This document shows positions 11,355-23,392 of a stretch of 64,000 nt of DNA, piece after piece. The translations under genes and the position numbers were made by a program. Position 1 is the first letter of the stretch; each line of letters opens with the position of its first letter. The notes under the pieces were generated by a model. It made no database searches. It was not told where the DNA came from and worked only from the letters and a program-made list of their open reading frames with translations. Origin of the DNA: Pelargonium tetragonum (Eukaryota; Streptophyta; Magnoliopsida; Geraniales; Geraniaceae); the NCBI GenBank assembly GCA_036897445.1, contig JAYMTL010000003.1, positions 149,001-213,000 of the forward strand, written 5' to 3'.

Positions 11355-14300
11355 ACTAATTATAAATACTCAATACGTTACCCTCCGTCGAATGCCTTCA
11401 GCTTCAGTCGGGACATCTAAGCAACCTATTCTCAAGCAGCAAAAAAATACAATGTTTTTTTCTCGGCAAAAGGAAAGGGAATATTATCTAAGTCATTTTA
11501 TTGGCGTAAAAACCCCCAAAAAGTGCATAAATTACAAAAAAAATCTGCAAGCAGCTGAAAAGTCCAGTTCTTCTCTTAAAACTAAAAAGGGGTATTTGAA
11601 CCCGTGGTTTTTGCAGGAATTTCTTATTAGGTACGGGTATTACTTTGCTAAATCTAAAGGGAGACTCTTAAGCGGCAGCTTTATCTGAGCGCACTTCGAA
11701 GAATCCGTTTATTCCAATTAAAACCTTTGGGATTCCGCTAGAGTAAGCAATTAGATAACATATGGGGAGCGTAAAAGCTTCCTTAGACTTGCTGAGGTGA
11801 GTGCTCTCAGAAAAGACTAAAATACTGGAGAGTTAGCTAATATAATTAAAGTACAGAAGTCAATCTAGTTCCAATTTAGTGCTTTTTTTATTAAAAGGCT
11901 TTCAAGATTATAAGTACTAAACCAAACTACAGACATAAAAGTAGGAAAGCTTTTTTGAGGAGATGCCTCTAGAACATACCACTTAGCGAATTCTTTATAC
12001 CTTCAGTTTTTAATAAATATAAGATCTTAAATAAAATAACAAGTAAATCCAGGTAGACTTTGCTGTCAAAATCTGAGATATACCTCCCAAATTATAGGAT
12101 ATCGCAAAGCAAAGTAATATAGTATTTTACAATGCAAGGGAACTCCTTTTAGAAAAAAAAAGATAGTAAAACTTTTAACTAGAGTATCTCCGCGTTTTTA
12201 GAGTGTAATTTATAATAATTGTCGAAAACCAATAACATACAACCTGTTTCTACTCGAGTGCCCCTATAACAAGCCCCGCTTATTTTGTGTTAACTTTATA
12301 AGAAAAGACTTTTGGATTAAAAAAAGATTTTAGTGGGTACTTAATTCCTATACTTTTGGTAATCCTTATTTACTTAAAGCGTGTCGCTGCATATCTGATA
12401 TGTCTTACCCATAAGGGGTGGCTTTTAGAAGACAGATATTCTAACAGGACCCTCCACCCTATGCTTCCCTAACTAAAAAGAGAAAGCAAATTCTAAAACT
12501 TACGAGACCCTATAAATGCCACCCTATTGGATTGAAAGGAGTTGGTAGCCTACCTATGTCAAAAGTACTCGATTCGAACCCTCTCCTCAGCAAAAAAGTG
12601 CTTTTACTCTACTACGGAAATTTTCCTATTACCTATTTATTTTATATTTCTAATTTATAAGGGGATCCAAAAGGCTTACTATTACAAAAGTAGCTTTTAG
12701 TGCATTTTTTAATAACTATCCCCTTGCTTGATATTTGTATTAGAAAAGCGCACGCTTTAGTTTTTAGAATAGAATGCATCTTTGGAAGTTCTAGTAAACA
12801 AAAAGGAAACTCGAAATAACCTTATCGGGCGAGTGCCCGCAAAGTAATTAGCCAGAAGTATAACAAAAGCCCTGAAACTGAGGAAAGTATGATAACTCTA
12901 GAAGTACCTAGGACTGTATACTCCTTTCTAAAGATGACCCGAGTAAGACCTAATATCTACACTTATACAAAAGCTATGCTTCTTTATTTATCTAAGGAAC
13001 TCCTTACGGGCTCTCTAATCTGGAAGAGAAAGTCTCATTCACATTTAATTGATAAGATGCATTTCCTGTACTCCAGTACCTTAAAGGATTAAGAATTTAC
13101 AACCTGAGGCTTTACCCGTGCTACCAAACCTATATTGCTGTGATTTTCAATTTTCTCTACTTCGTATACCTTATATCAAGAGTTAAAGCCTAGCTATATT
13201 CTACCTACGGGCCTTCTTTTAGAGTAATGGTAATTTTATACAAAAGTCAATTTGTAAAGGAAAGTCTAATATTAAAGCATTTCTAGTAAATAGGGGTTAT
13301 AAGGGGATTCCTTTTTTCTTCTGAGGTATCCGATAATATTTTCTTAGGGCAGGTATAGCTTTTTCTATCTAGGCTAGGATCTTGTAAATGCTTAAAAAAA
13401 TCTTTTTCTATTTTATAAGGAAGTCATGTCCTTTTACTACTTGCGCTAAAAAGTTTCCTTGTGTGATGAGAGCCTCTCCACGAGCAAAAGCTTAGTCTGA
13501 AGAAAGTCTAGGTCTGAGAAGTCAAAATCCTCAAGTGGGCCTAGCTTAGTAGGGTTGCCGGTTCCCGATGGAGGCTCCTTTATAAGTTATAGCAGTAATA
13601 AGTTGAACCAGTTCCACGATACTTTACTAGGGATTCCCTGAGGAGATAAGAGGTAACCGATTAAGTCATTTAGTAAACTTTGGAACTAAAAGATTTTAGG
13701 TAAACTATTTGCGCTAACTGCTAAACCTTTATTTATGGGTTCAATCAAAGTTTTTACGCTTTCAATCAGAAAACTTGGTTCTTTCCTTAAGGTTAAACTG
13801 GCATACTCGTGGACGCCGATCCCCAATTCCTCATTAATTTAAGGTCTATAGGTATTCCCTCTATTTCTCAAGCTTTCTCTATTGTATATGCTGGAGGTTC
13901 TAGTTTATCGAGACTTTTTAACTTACAAGTAACCTTACCCCTTTTTCATACCCGGGAATTTCATTCTTATTTTTTATAAACTGGATTCCCTCTTATTAGT
14001 TCTTGGTCAAGAGTTTCCTTATGTCGAATATCCGACGCTGCTCTATCTAAAACTTTTAGTGAAAATGAAACTGAGCAGTTAAGGTCCTACTATACTTATC
14101 AAGTATGAAAAGACCAAAAAGGAGTATTCCCTAATTAGAAATTAGATGGGGAGCTTTTAGGATTTTTAGTCTTAGTTAGAATATTCTGCAATCCTTCTTA
14201 TCTTTATAGATAGAAAAATCTTAACACTAAGGGTGAAGTACAGTGCAATGATTTTGTTAGACATATCCGGTAATAAACCCCTTCTTTTTAGTAAACTCAA

Positions 14301-17300
14301 ACTCTTTTGGGACGCTGAGCAGATAAATAAAGGCTAGAACTTGAGGTATTCCTTATAAATTAACTTCTAATCAAAAGTTTCTTTTCTAGGGTATGGCCAT
14401 AGGGGCCCTGACTGGAAACAGAAGGGTTTTACTAGGGTTTTTCCACAGGATAAGGAGGATAAGGGTTATAATAACTAGCGCTATAATTTGCATTTCATAA
14501 GTTCCCGGTTTTATTTGCTTCGGAGAAACTTGAATTTCTCGATCTTCCTCGTTTATTGTTCCTTGACAGTGGTATATAGTTATAGAAACTCAGAGTATTG
14601 GAATTTGGTATTTCCGTAATATGCTTTAGAAAGTTCAGTGCCCTTGTACTAAATAAGGGCGCTTCATGTTAAAGTAACCAATATCCTTGCCCCTGTTATG
14701 CACTAGGCCCTTTTTAAAGAATTAAAGGAAATTGAATGATTCCATAGAGGAGGGCTCTTAATAAGAAAGTCAAGTCTGTCTCAGCCTTATGAGTAGGGTA
14801 TCTTGATTCTTGGATTTGAAGTTTTTCTAATACCCGTTCTTAATTCTAGTCCGTGTCCGTAATCTATGGGTGGGTATATTATAACATTTCTACCAGGAGG
14901 GGGCTTATACCTTTTAAGTACTTTTGAAATAAGCTAGAATTCTTTCTTAGACCGACTAAAACTTGTGTTGGATGTTAGAAATGAAACCTTAGTCAATCCA
15001 CTAGATTTTAGTGTGAAGTGAACAAGCTCCTTTTTGTTCTTTCTTGCTCTTTAGTGGTCGCTCGAGGTTAAAAAAAGACTTTAAGTCAAGGAAGGGGTTG
15101 CTCTTTTGATAAACTTCAAGGTCTATGACTCTTTCTTTTTTTCTACAGAGGGCTGCCCTTAAGCCAACTCGTAACTATACAAGAAACTCGAGCTTTTTGT
15201 ACTTCTATTACAAGGACTTCTAAGATTTGAGATAAAATGCGAAAAATAAAGGTTTAAATTCTGCAGTAGTCTTCCTGTAGTATAAAATGCTTGAAGAACT
15301 TTCCAATAAGTAATTTGGAGTTCTCGGCTATCGAAGTCAACCTCACTTTTATATGATTAATGGGAAGCGGGTTCTAGTAAAGAGCCCTTAAAACAAGATT
15401 GAATGCACTATAGCAACACCTAAGGAAGGGGATCTATCCGTACATCTCATTTAGCTGATTCACAAACTAAGTCTTCCCCTTTAGGAAAACGGAATATCAC
15501 TTATCTTTTAACTTTATCCCCGGGCTTTCTATTTATATGTTAGTATACTTACAACACAAGTAAATATTCGTATCTACCTATAGTTACACGAAATGAGATT
15601 TTATAAAAAAACTAAGTTGAGAGCAAGAGCTACAATATTGGGGTAACTCTAGTTTTATGAAGGGATCCTTCTTTCTTTTTTGTATCCTTGATTTATGGGC
15701 AGTCTCTCGCGAATAGAGCTCCATCCAATTAGAAGTGTTTATTGATGAGGAATTGGCTTAAGAAGTAGGGCTTATTTACTTTACAAAAAGGGTATTTAAA
15801 ACTCTAGACAAGGGTTTAATCACTGAAGAGGAGTCCCCGGAGGGGAATACTATAAAAGAGAAAGATAAACTTCTTTTTTCTTACTTAATTTTATTGAAAC
15901 TACAAAGCTTTAAAACCGGAAATTTTAAAGAGGGCCCGCCTTCTGGGTTACGCTAATAGGTATAGGGTATCCTGAATGGGTGCCATAAGAGTGGAAGGGA
16001 GCCCCTTTATTCTGATTCTGAGTCTACATTCTATTTAAGTGATTTGCAGTTCCTTTTGCCTAAGTCTGGGGTTTTGTTGTATATTGTTATACAGGATTTT
16101 TTATGTGCAGCCCGTTTCATACAAAGTCAATCGAGGGGGTAGTTGTATTTGGTAAGCTCAAAAAGAGTAATAGGCAGCGAGCTTTATATAGAAATTGAAG
16201 TTCAAATTGGGTTATAGAAAATTTTATAATATTGGTTACAGTTTTTTGTAAAAAGGGGAGGGACCTCCTTAGTCATTGCGGGTATGCTTTGAGTATATAT
16301 TTTTGATGTCAAAGACTTTTTAAGGGATTCTTGATAAGGGCTTTAGGGTTTTTTATGTCAAGTGTCTTTTTAATTTGTTAAATTTCAATTTAGAATAAGC
16401 CGCTTTAAAAAGGCTGTCTGTAGAGTAGAAACCCGTTTTTCAAATTAGGACTCAATCTAGAAAGACGCAGTTTTCGTGAACTATCCAGGCTCCCTTTCTG
16501 TCCAGTATTAGAAATAGGCTCTAAGATTCGCTCCTTTAGCAGCATAGAAATTTCTTAAACTTTCACCTATAGGCTCTCCGGGAAATGGCAACTCTTTGCG
16601 TAGATGTAGATAAAGTGGACTGGAATAGACCAGATTTGACTACCAACCCTTGCCCCGAATTCCGCCCCCTTTTTCTGAATCTAAAACTCCGATTTCTTAT
16701 TCTAACAAGCTAGAATTTCCTCCTGTTTCTCCTATGGGAATTTGCGACTCCTGTATCGGAAATGGGTCTCTTCAAAGTACTCTTTTCATAAAAAGACTCA
16801 ACTTGAAACTTGATAAAAGCTATCATTCATTCAAGTTTCGTGGCTAGCTTTTTTATATTCTGGTTTCTTGCTCACTTTAACTACCCGCTTATAGTTAATA
16901 AGCCAAAGTGGTCTGGTAATCTCGCCCTCAACTACTCTCTCTACTTACACTCCCTGTGCCCAGGTCTATCTTTGCTCTTTTCATATTGGTTTAGTTTTTG
17001 TATTCTATCTTAAGTATCGGTTCATTCGTGGCTTTCCCTTGTTCCCCCTGTATTCTTGTTAGAAAGTTAAGAAGAGGTAAGCTTGCTTATGTATAGATAG
17101 AGTTGTTGTAAAGGAAGATAAGTTCCATTTTATCCTTCAGTTTTAGTGTAATGTATAGGGTTAAAGCACTTCATTAGGGGTTTCCTTCTGGAACAGAAAG
17201 TCTACTAAACAAAGAATAGAATTTCTTTAAAAGACAAGTTGTGGTAGATGGAAAGAGGTAGTGCAAATAAAGGGCATGAAACAAGGGGCGCAGAAAATTA

Positions 17301-19735
17301 GGTGGGTTAGTTATGGGTATTCACAAGAGATCAAGAGCTAAATAGGTTACTCTTGTGCTGCCTTGTTTCCAGGTTTCAAAATTCCTAAAGGAAGTGGGGC
17401 TCTAAAGCGAAAGTAAATTGGTTCCGGTAAAGACAAGAACTAAGGGGTTGTATACAGGGGAACCTAAATTCCATAAAATTATATGTTTATATGGATAAGG
17501 GCCCCTAGGAGAAGCTCCTTTTTATCCAAGCTAGAAAAAAGAAAGATTAACCGGGATATAACAAAATTTAAACCAGCTTGTATACTGTATAGCACTTCAA
17601 AAAGAAGTTAAGAATTCGAGAAGCCCATAGGGACCCTTTTAAAGCATAAGAGTGGGGCACTAAAGGAAAAACTCGGCTTGATTAGCTAAAGTATACTCGG
17701 AAAACTTGACTTCTTCAGGGTCCTAATTTACTGCAATAGCCACGCTTTCTATAGAAACTTACATAATTTTACTGAGTATACTGAGGTAAAACGAATTTGC
17801 TCTTTTGCTTGCTGTAGGACGGGCCCCCTATGAGATAGAAAATCTTATCAAACAAACTCCATTCGAGTTTGTATAATAGGAAATAAATAGATCCAAGTTC
17901 CTTTTTTTCATTTTTAAGAGGAGTCTTCCTCAGAATTTCGGGTTTTTATAATATAAAAAGAGTACTATAATACAGAATTGGGTAAATAAACTCGTCAGAA
18001 TTAAGAGACATTAATAAAAAACTAGACCATAAGCTTCCCTATAAAAAGTTCTGAGGCAGAAAAAGGATTCTCTGACAGGGAGCTCTATAAAATACCTAGC
18101 TATGAAATAGAAAAAAGTTAGCAAGGAAACTTCTGTGAATTTCATGTTTTCCTTAATTTGAGGCATAAAGTGAATTTTGCAATTCTTGAGTCTATTTCTC
18201 CTTATATTATATAAGTTACCCCCTATAGGATAATCCAGATAAAGTTGTGCCTCTAGTTGTATGTACATATCCTGTGAAAAATGACTATACTAAACTAAAG
18301 TACACCTAAATTTCAGATAAGCCTCTTTTTTACGTGGGATACCCTGTCTATATTTATAAAGTACCCTTTCAACCTAAAGTTCGGAGTAATACCCTTGTGG
18401 ACATTATTTCTTTATCTTAACTTTAATGGAAATTCTTTTTATTTTATTGGAATATTGGAGCCTCCTTACAAAGATTCAGGCTTTGCAAGCCCTTTTTTAC
18501 TCTCACGAGAGGCCCCTTTTTACTGTTTACGAATGGAGCAACACCGACTCTAAGCTATAATTCTAAGAATACGCGGGTACTTCAGTATACTCAATAAAAA
18601 TGTTTAAAAAGGAATCGTGTATTATGAGGACGTTAATTCTCAAACGGATATATAAAGGAATCTAGCTTCCGGTTTACTTGTCAAATTAAAGCACAAAACT
18701 TAGAGTATCCTCGACATTTTTACTAAATAAAACTTTTTGGTTAGTATTTACTCCTTTATTTTACTTTTTTATTTTTAGGGTTCTATTCTAAACGAGTACT
18801 GTAGTCAAGTTAATAGGAAAACAGAGAGCTCTGGGAACACCCCTAATTCAGGGCCCTGTTTAACAGACAGAGAATGCGAAATAAAGCCCATCTCGATAAA
18901 AAAGGATACCTTATATATAATAATGGATTTTTAGTAAAAACAAATCTAAAGCTATTTCCGTTGGCGAAAACACAAGTTAACACCCGCTCATAAAAGAGCC
19001 CTACATTATCAAATTGACTAAGTTTTAATAAGAAAAATGCTTAACATAAAAAACTTTGACTTATTAAGTTAAATTTAGTACTATTTACAAGCACTCGTTT
19101 TTTGTTTTTCAAATCGGGTTACCTTAAAAGAGGGTTTTAGAAAACCAAAGTCTTTTTAGGATGTCCTATCCTAATAGAAATTCTTGGAGATATAAACTAA
19201 ATTTGGGGCAAGCGTTACCTAAAAAAAGTAGAGTTTTAATAGCAAGTTTTCATTCAAAATATTTCACTAAGTTACAGCCAAGGTCGTTTAAGATACCCGC
19301 TCGCGAGTCAAGATTTTTTATAATAATTTCAGTTCTAATAAGTAAATCTAGAAAAGAAGGAGTTTGCTTTTTATCATGAAATAAATATAGGTAGGAGTAT
19401 TAGAAAAGCCTTAAATCTCAGGAAGTCATTCTAAAAATTTAGTGAGAAGTAGAATTCCCGCTTGCTTTATGCTGGATTACAGGGGTCCTTTCTTTGGCAA
19501 AGAAAAAGGAGTTATAGAACTCTTAAATCCTTTGTATTTCTAGACACGTAGAAATTCCTTTAAGTTTAGGATAGGGAGTCCTTACAGGATCCTCTCTAGC
19601 TCTAGTTGGGCTTACTGTACTCTTGTAAATTAGTGAGGAATTGGGACTAAAAACTTTTAAGTGTCCTGAAACGCTTAAAAAGCTCCTTTTGTCATTCTCT
19701 TGAAATCGCCATTCCATTTCTATTAATCCGCTTTA
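11355..19735. other. Long gene-empty decayed AT-rich stretch
   Basis: This 8.4 kb stretch holds no gene I can support. A 98-codon plus-strand frame at 11392-11688 is Lys/Ser-rich with no recognisable motif. Two overlapping short frames at 16650-17013 also look like chance. TCGAATGCCTTCAG near 11388 resembles TCGGATGCCCTCAG near 57310, possibly an edge of family A. Fold-backs occur at 14523-14540 (GAGAAA/TTTCTC) and 17493-17527. CAGGGCCCTG at 18849-18858 is a perfect 10-bp palindrome. Confidence 0.6.
17493..17527. repeat. Two-tier hairpin with GC-rich internal block
   Basis: GGATAA (17493-17498) pairs with TTATCC (17522-17527), and inside it AGGAG (17507-17511) pairs with CTCCT (17515-17519) around an AAG loop. 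The unpaired left side holds GGGCCCCT. The inner stem followed by TTTTTA looks like an intrinsic terminator, but there is no gene on either side, so I list it only as a fold-back. Confidence 0.45.
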
Positions 19736-19739
19736 CTTG

Positions 19740-19995
19740 CTCAAAAAAGGTTTTCTATTCTCATTCTAGATTCTACTCTTCTTGTTACCATTCATATCCA
19801 TATAAGGTTATATACTTTATTTTACAAGATTGCTAATTCTTTCTTCTATATAAGAGATTCTGTTACTTCTAACTAATAAGAGAGTAATTATTCCATATAA
19901 AAAGAGTAAACTATAACAATCTATACCTATTTTAGTTTAGTTCTAAATCCTTTTTATTGGAAGTATTTACTTAATTTAGTATAATAATAGTCCTT
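19740..19995 (-). repeat. Possible degenerate relic, family A-like texture
   Basis: Plus strand runs such as CTACTCTTCTTGTTACC, then TA-rich sequence with CTATACCTATT near 19921, look like the minus-strand family A copies. I found no long exact word shared with them, so the assignment rests on texture. Confidence 0.3.
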
Positions 19996-19999
19996 TGAT

Positions 20000-21165
20000 T
20001 CCTAAATTTAAAGTAGGTATGTCGCTTTAAAGCTAGGAGTCTTTCTTATTTATGAATATTTCAAAGTTCTCGAGTCAGACCAGACGCTAGAGATGTAAAA
20101 GCAGCAGAACTTCTTTTTGCTTTTAGGATATAAACTCGAGTTAAAAAATCCTGTACGGTTTAGAGTCTTGTTTGTATAGCATATCTTTCTATCTGGATTG
20201 TTTTTCTTTATCAGAATAAGTCAGTACTATAAATATTGAGGGACCTTTGCCGAGAATAAGAGCCTTTATCCTAAAAAAAGACCCGAGAATCCCGCGGGCA
20301 CATAACAGATATCTGAATAATGCCTCTAAAACCCCAGCTTCCTAACCTTGTTAATTTTACAAAAGTGACAGACATCCTAGATACAACTTAGTATTAAAAC
20401 CACTTTAATAAAGAACCTCTAAAGTTAAGGAAAATATCTTACAAGACTGTGAAGGGCGCTTTACAACCCGGAATTCCTGCGCTAAAACTTTAGACCTTAA
20501 TTTTATAGGATTTTACTACTCGCTGGTATTTTCCCAAGAAAAGCTGGAGCTTTTTCGCTTATATGAATACTTAAGGAAACCCGGTTCTAGGTCCTACAAG
20601 CGAGAGCATTCTTTGTATTTTAAAGAACAAAATGAAATTAATAAGTTAGCATTCATGCTCTGACCCGGGAGTGGAGCTATTAAAGTCAATTTTTTTTATA
20701 AACAATAAAGCGCACCTATTCAAGTAAATTAGACTACCAATTTGCACTGAGGAATCCGCCTAAAATAAAGAAGCAAAGAAATCCCCGCTTTTGGTAAAGT
20801 CTCTTAGAGTTTTCCTATTTAATTGTACACTAAAAGGGTTATCATAATTTGCTCGAGCCGCCTCAGGAACAACCTTTAGTAGCTATCCGATACCTAGGAC
20901 TTTTAAACATTTGTGTTCGAGGGCCCCTTAAAAGAGGATTATTTTGTTGTATCCTGCTTCTATCTATTTCTTGCTAAGGTTTTCTTTGAATTAAATTAGA
21001 AACTTTGATTTTTTCTAAAAATCAAACTACTAAGATTCTAGATTAAGACCTAGGAAATACGTAAGGTAAAAATTATACTAAGTCAATTTTTGGCTGTCCT
21101 GGGCATGCATATAACAAAGATCCTGCGAAAATCCCTTATCAAAGCTTACACTAACCCATACTTAT
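20000..21165. other. Gene-empty decayed AT-rich sequence
   Basis: No gene could be supported. The perfect hairpin at 21004-21026 is listed separately. Confidence 0.55.
21004..21026. repeat. Perfect 10-bp hairpin, 3-base loop
   Basis: TTTGATTTTT (21004-21013) and AAAAATCAAA (21017-21026) are exact reverse complements around a TCT loop. The arms are AT-rich, so the fold is weak despite its length. No gene is adjacent. It could be a fold-back mutation product or part of a decayed inverted-repeat element. Confidence 0.7.
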
Positions 21166-21169
21166 TCTT

Positions 21170-21425
21170 AACTTCTTTGTTCTGCATGACTTATTTAGAA
21201 GCCTTATGAGCTAGACTTCTCTTTGCAGCTATACACCAGTCCTAAGCGAGATACCTTTTTAGGAGAGACAGCTTGACTTTTTGTTCACTGTACTTTTTGG
21301 AGAATTCTTGTAAATTGTAGCTAATGTATTATTCAGTAGTTATATAGTATTCGTTCCCTATTAGTTAAAAAAGAGTTAAAAAGTATATACTACTTAGTTA
21401 TTTAATAGTATAATACCAAAGAGCT
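21170..21425 (-). repeat. Degenerate dispersed repeat relic, family A
   Basis: GCCTTATGAGCTAGACTTCT at 21201-21220 carries both recurrent words TTATGAGCT and GAGCTAGAC (compare 60841-60853). Its minus-strand reading gives KRSLAHKAS, close to GLAHKARRK at 60.8 kb and GIAHNK on the plus strand at 48.1 kb. A TA-rich tail follows at 21320-21425, in the same order as in the copies at 28 and 60 kb. Frames are short and the ends are undefined. Confidence 0.55.
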
Positions 21426-21429
21426 TAAG

Positions 21430-22835
21430 GAGTGGGTACAGAATGTCTAACTTCTACAAGGAAACTCTATTGAGGACCTAAACATTGAAGGACAGGTTTT
21501 TAACTTGGGATGCCAGAAAATATGTGCAAAAGGAAAAGGGAGACCCATAAAGTCCCATGGGTTGAACTTTTGCGCTTACGGAATTCTAAAGAACAACTTT
21601 GAGAGCGTTACTTTTTTTAGTGTTTTCGATTGCTTAGTATGTAAGTTAACTTATAGATTTTCTTAAGATTTTCTCCTCCGAAAAGCAAATAGGGTTTGCC
21701 TAAAATTGAAACCCTTGTAATTACCAAAATTCCTTGATCCAAAAGACTTTTACGGATCTAATACCAAATACAAATATTAGCTACAAAAAGTTATTGAATT
21801 CCTGTGACTCTAGCTTAAAAAAGGGAACTAAAGAGTCAACGCACGTAAAAAGAAGGAGGGCGGCCCCCCACATCTCGATTTAGGGAAGATTGGATAGTAA
21901 CCTTGGCATTATTCGATTGAATCTAATGAATCTAAGTTCCATTATCAATAAAGTTTAAATAAAGGGTAAAAGCTTGATTAGAGAGGCAATAGGTGTTTTG
22001 GCTTGAGATTCAAGGTTAAACAAGTTGTAGCAAGCAGAAAAGGGTTGGTCTATCTTAGGACGTCGCACTTACTAAGTTACTTATGAAAGAAAGCTGAAAG
22101 GATACGGGGAATAGGAGGAATAAGGTTTGGGATAAGAATAGAAACTAACATATTAGCGCACCAAGAATTGTATTGGGTCAAATAAGAAGGTGGGAAAGAT
22201 ACTTACACGATGTGCGCGTTGGACTGGGAGGGTTTTGATAAGAGAAGTGTACCCTTTGAGATATGTAGATTAAACTTGGTTGTAGAGATTCCTAAGAATA
22301 GAGATTTTGGAACTGAAAGTATGTTCCGGTAAAAGCCACTCCACTTTTCTATAATTATCGTAAACTTGTAATCTCTTGGGTAGTACAAATAGAAACTAGG
22401 AAGAGGACTTGAACCAACGGCATCTGATCCAATTGACAAACGCCCTACCGGATAGAAGATTTAGAAAAGAGAGAACTTTTATGGAGTTGAGTATTGATAA
22501 GCAGCGGATAGCCTATTTTTGGGGAGGCAGGGCAGGGGAAAGCTATTCCTGAAGATATGGGAGAATAAAAAGAGTCTATTTAAGTAATTTACAAAACACT
22601 CCTCGCGAGGATATTCAGATTAGAACCTGCGCGCATAGCCGAAATGAAGGGTTGATAAAGTTTTCATTGCAATAAGCTAAAAAGGTATCTGCCAACGCTT
22701 TCACTCGCAAAAAGCCTTATAAAGTACTCGTAAAATATAAGGTCAGATTGAAATGAAAGTTTATTCTATCTAAGCGCTTTCTTTTCTATTGATTTATTCC
22801 GGTTTAACTTCAATGAAGAATTTCAACTAATAGAA
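21430..22835. other. Gene-empty decayed AT-rich sequence
   Basis: No protein-coding gene could be supported. One tRNA-like relic lies at 22397-22455 (listed separately). Confidence 0.55.
22397..22455 (-). pseudogene. tRNA-like relic, unassigned
   Basis: On the minus strand, GGTAGGGCG (like the 3' half of a D-arm), an intervening arm and GGTTCAAGTC (T-loop consensus) follow one another in tRNA order and roughly tRNA spacing. I cannot form a proper anticodon stem, the T-stem pairs poorly and no acceptor stem closes, so it is not a functional tRNA. It could be an old tRNA or tRNA-derived repeat, or chance. Confidence 0.3.
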
Positions 22836-22839
22836 ACCT

Positions 22840-23245
22840 TCTCTTGTACACGAGCTTGCTTTACACACTACTTAACTTACTTCTATTTTTAGTAACTCGC
22901 AAAAGAATTGCCTTATATAAGCGATTCTTTCCATTCCTAAGTTTTCTATTCATGTCAAGGGAATACAAACTTAAAACTGTGTGCTTACTTTCGTGTCCCT
23001 CAACTCCATTTTTGTACGGTAGCACTTTGACTTATAATACTCTTCTTACTCTGTACCTTACTCCTAGCTAGTATATTCTGTAGCAGTATCTTAGGGGTCT
23101 TAAGAGCTATACCTAATTCTACCTGTCTTACGAGTGTCCTTTTAGGTCTTCTTGATAACTAGAAAAAGCGGGGAGCTGCAGAAAGAAGAAAACAACTCCT
23201 TCTATCTTGCTTGTCTTTACTGGAAACGGATTACTTCAGTTTAGT
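22840..23245 (-). repeat. Degenerate dispersed repeat relic, family A
   Basis: Pyrimidine-rich plus strand with CTTCTTACTCTGTACC near 23042, resembling TTACTCCTCTGTACC at 60938. The right end, 23215-23245 (CTTTACTGGAAAC and on), aligns with 29021-29052 at the right end of the 28 kb copy; the differences are mostly transitions, plus one transversion and one single-base indel. The alignment suggests both copies keep the same flank. Confidence 0.45.
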
Positions 23246-23336
23246 TCTTTATCCAGAGTCTTGTCAAGAAAAGGAAACCCGAAACAAAGGGATATAAGAG
23301 CAACTCTTCACTTTAACAGCTATCTGCTTTAAACCT

Positions 23337-23392
23337 TTTTAATTCAGGAAAAAGTATTATACACTTTTAATTCAGGAAAAAGTATTATACAC
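23337..23392. repeat. Perfect 28-bp tandem duplication (two units)
   Basis: Units at 23337-23364 and 23365-23392 are identical over all 28 bases (each begins TTTTAATTCAGG and ends TATTATACAC), and the two bases after the second copy also match. Exact identity in a region where every other repeat is diverged points to a recent duplication, for example by replication slippage. No gene or known element is involved. Confidence 0.95.

Noticed and set aside
11392-11688. 98-codon Lys/Ser-rich open frame
   Set aside because: No motif or supporting neighbour; chance length.
12560-12610. tRNA on the minus strand (GGTTCGAATC T-loop word)
   Set aside because: No acceptor stem or anticodon arm could be formed. 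The same applies to words near 25548, 38690, 41268, 42232, 46590, 48548, 51886 and 54083, and near 56577 on the plus strand.
17493-17527. Intrinsic transcription terminator
   Set aside because: A stem followed by T residues is present, but no gene lies on either side and similar GC folds occur across the whole window.
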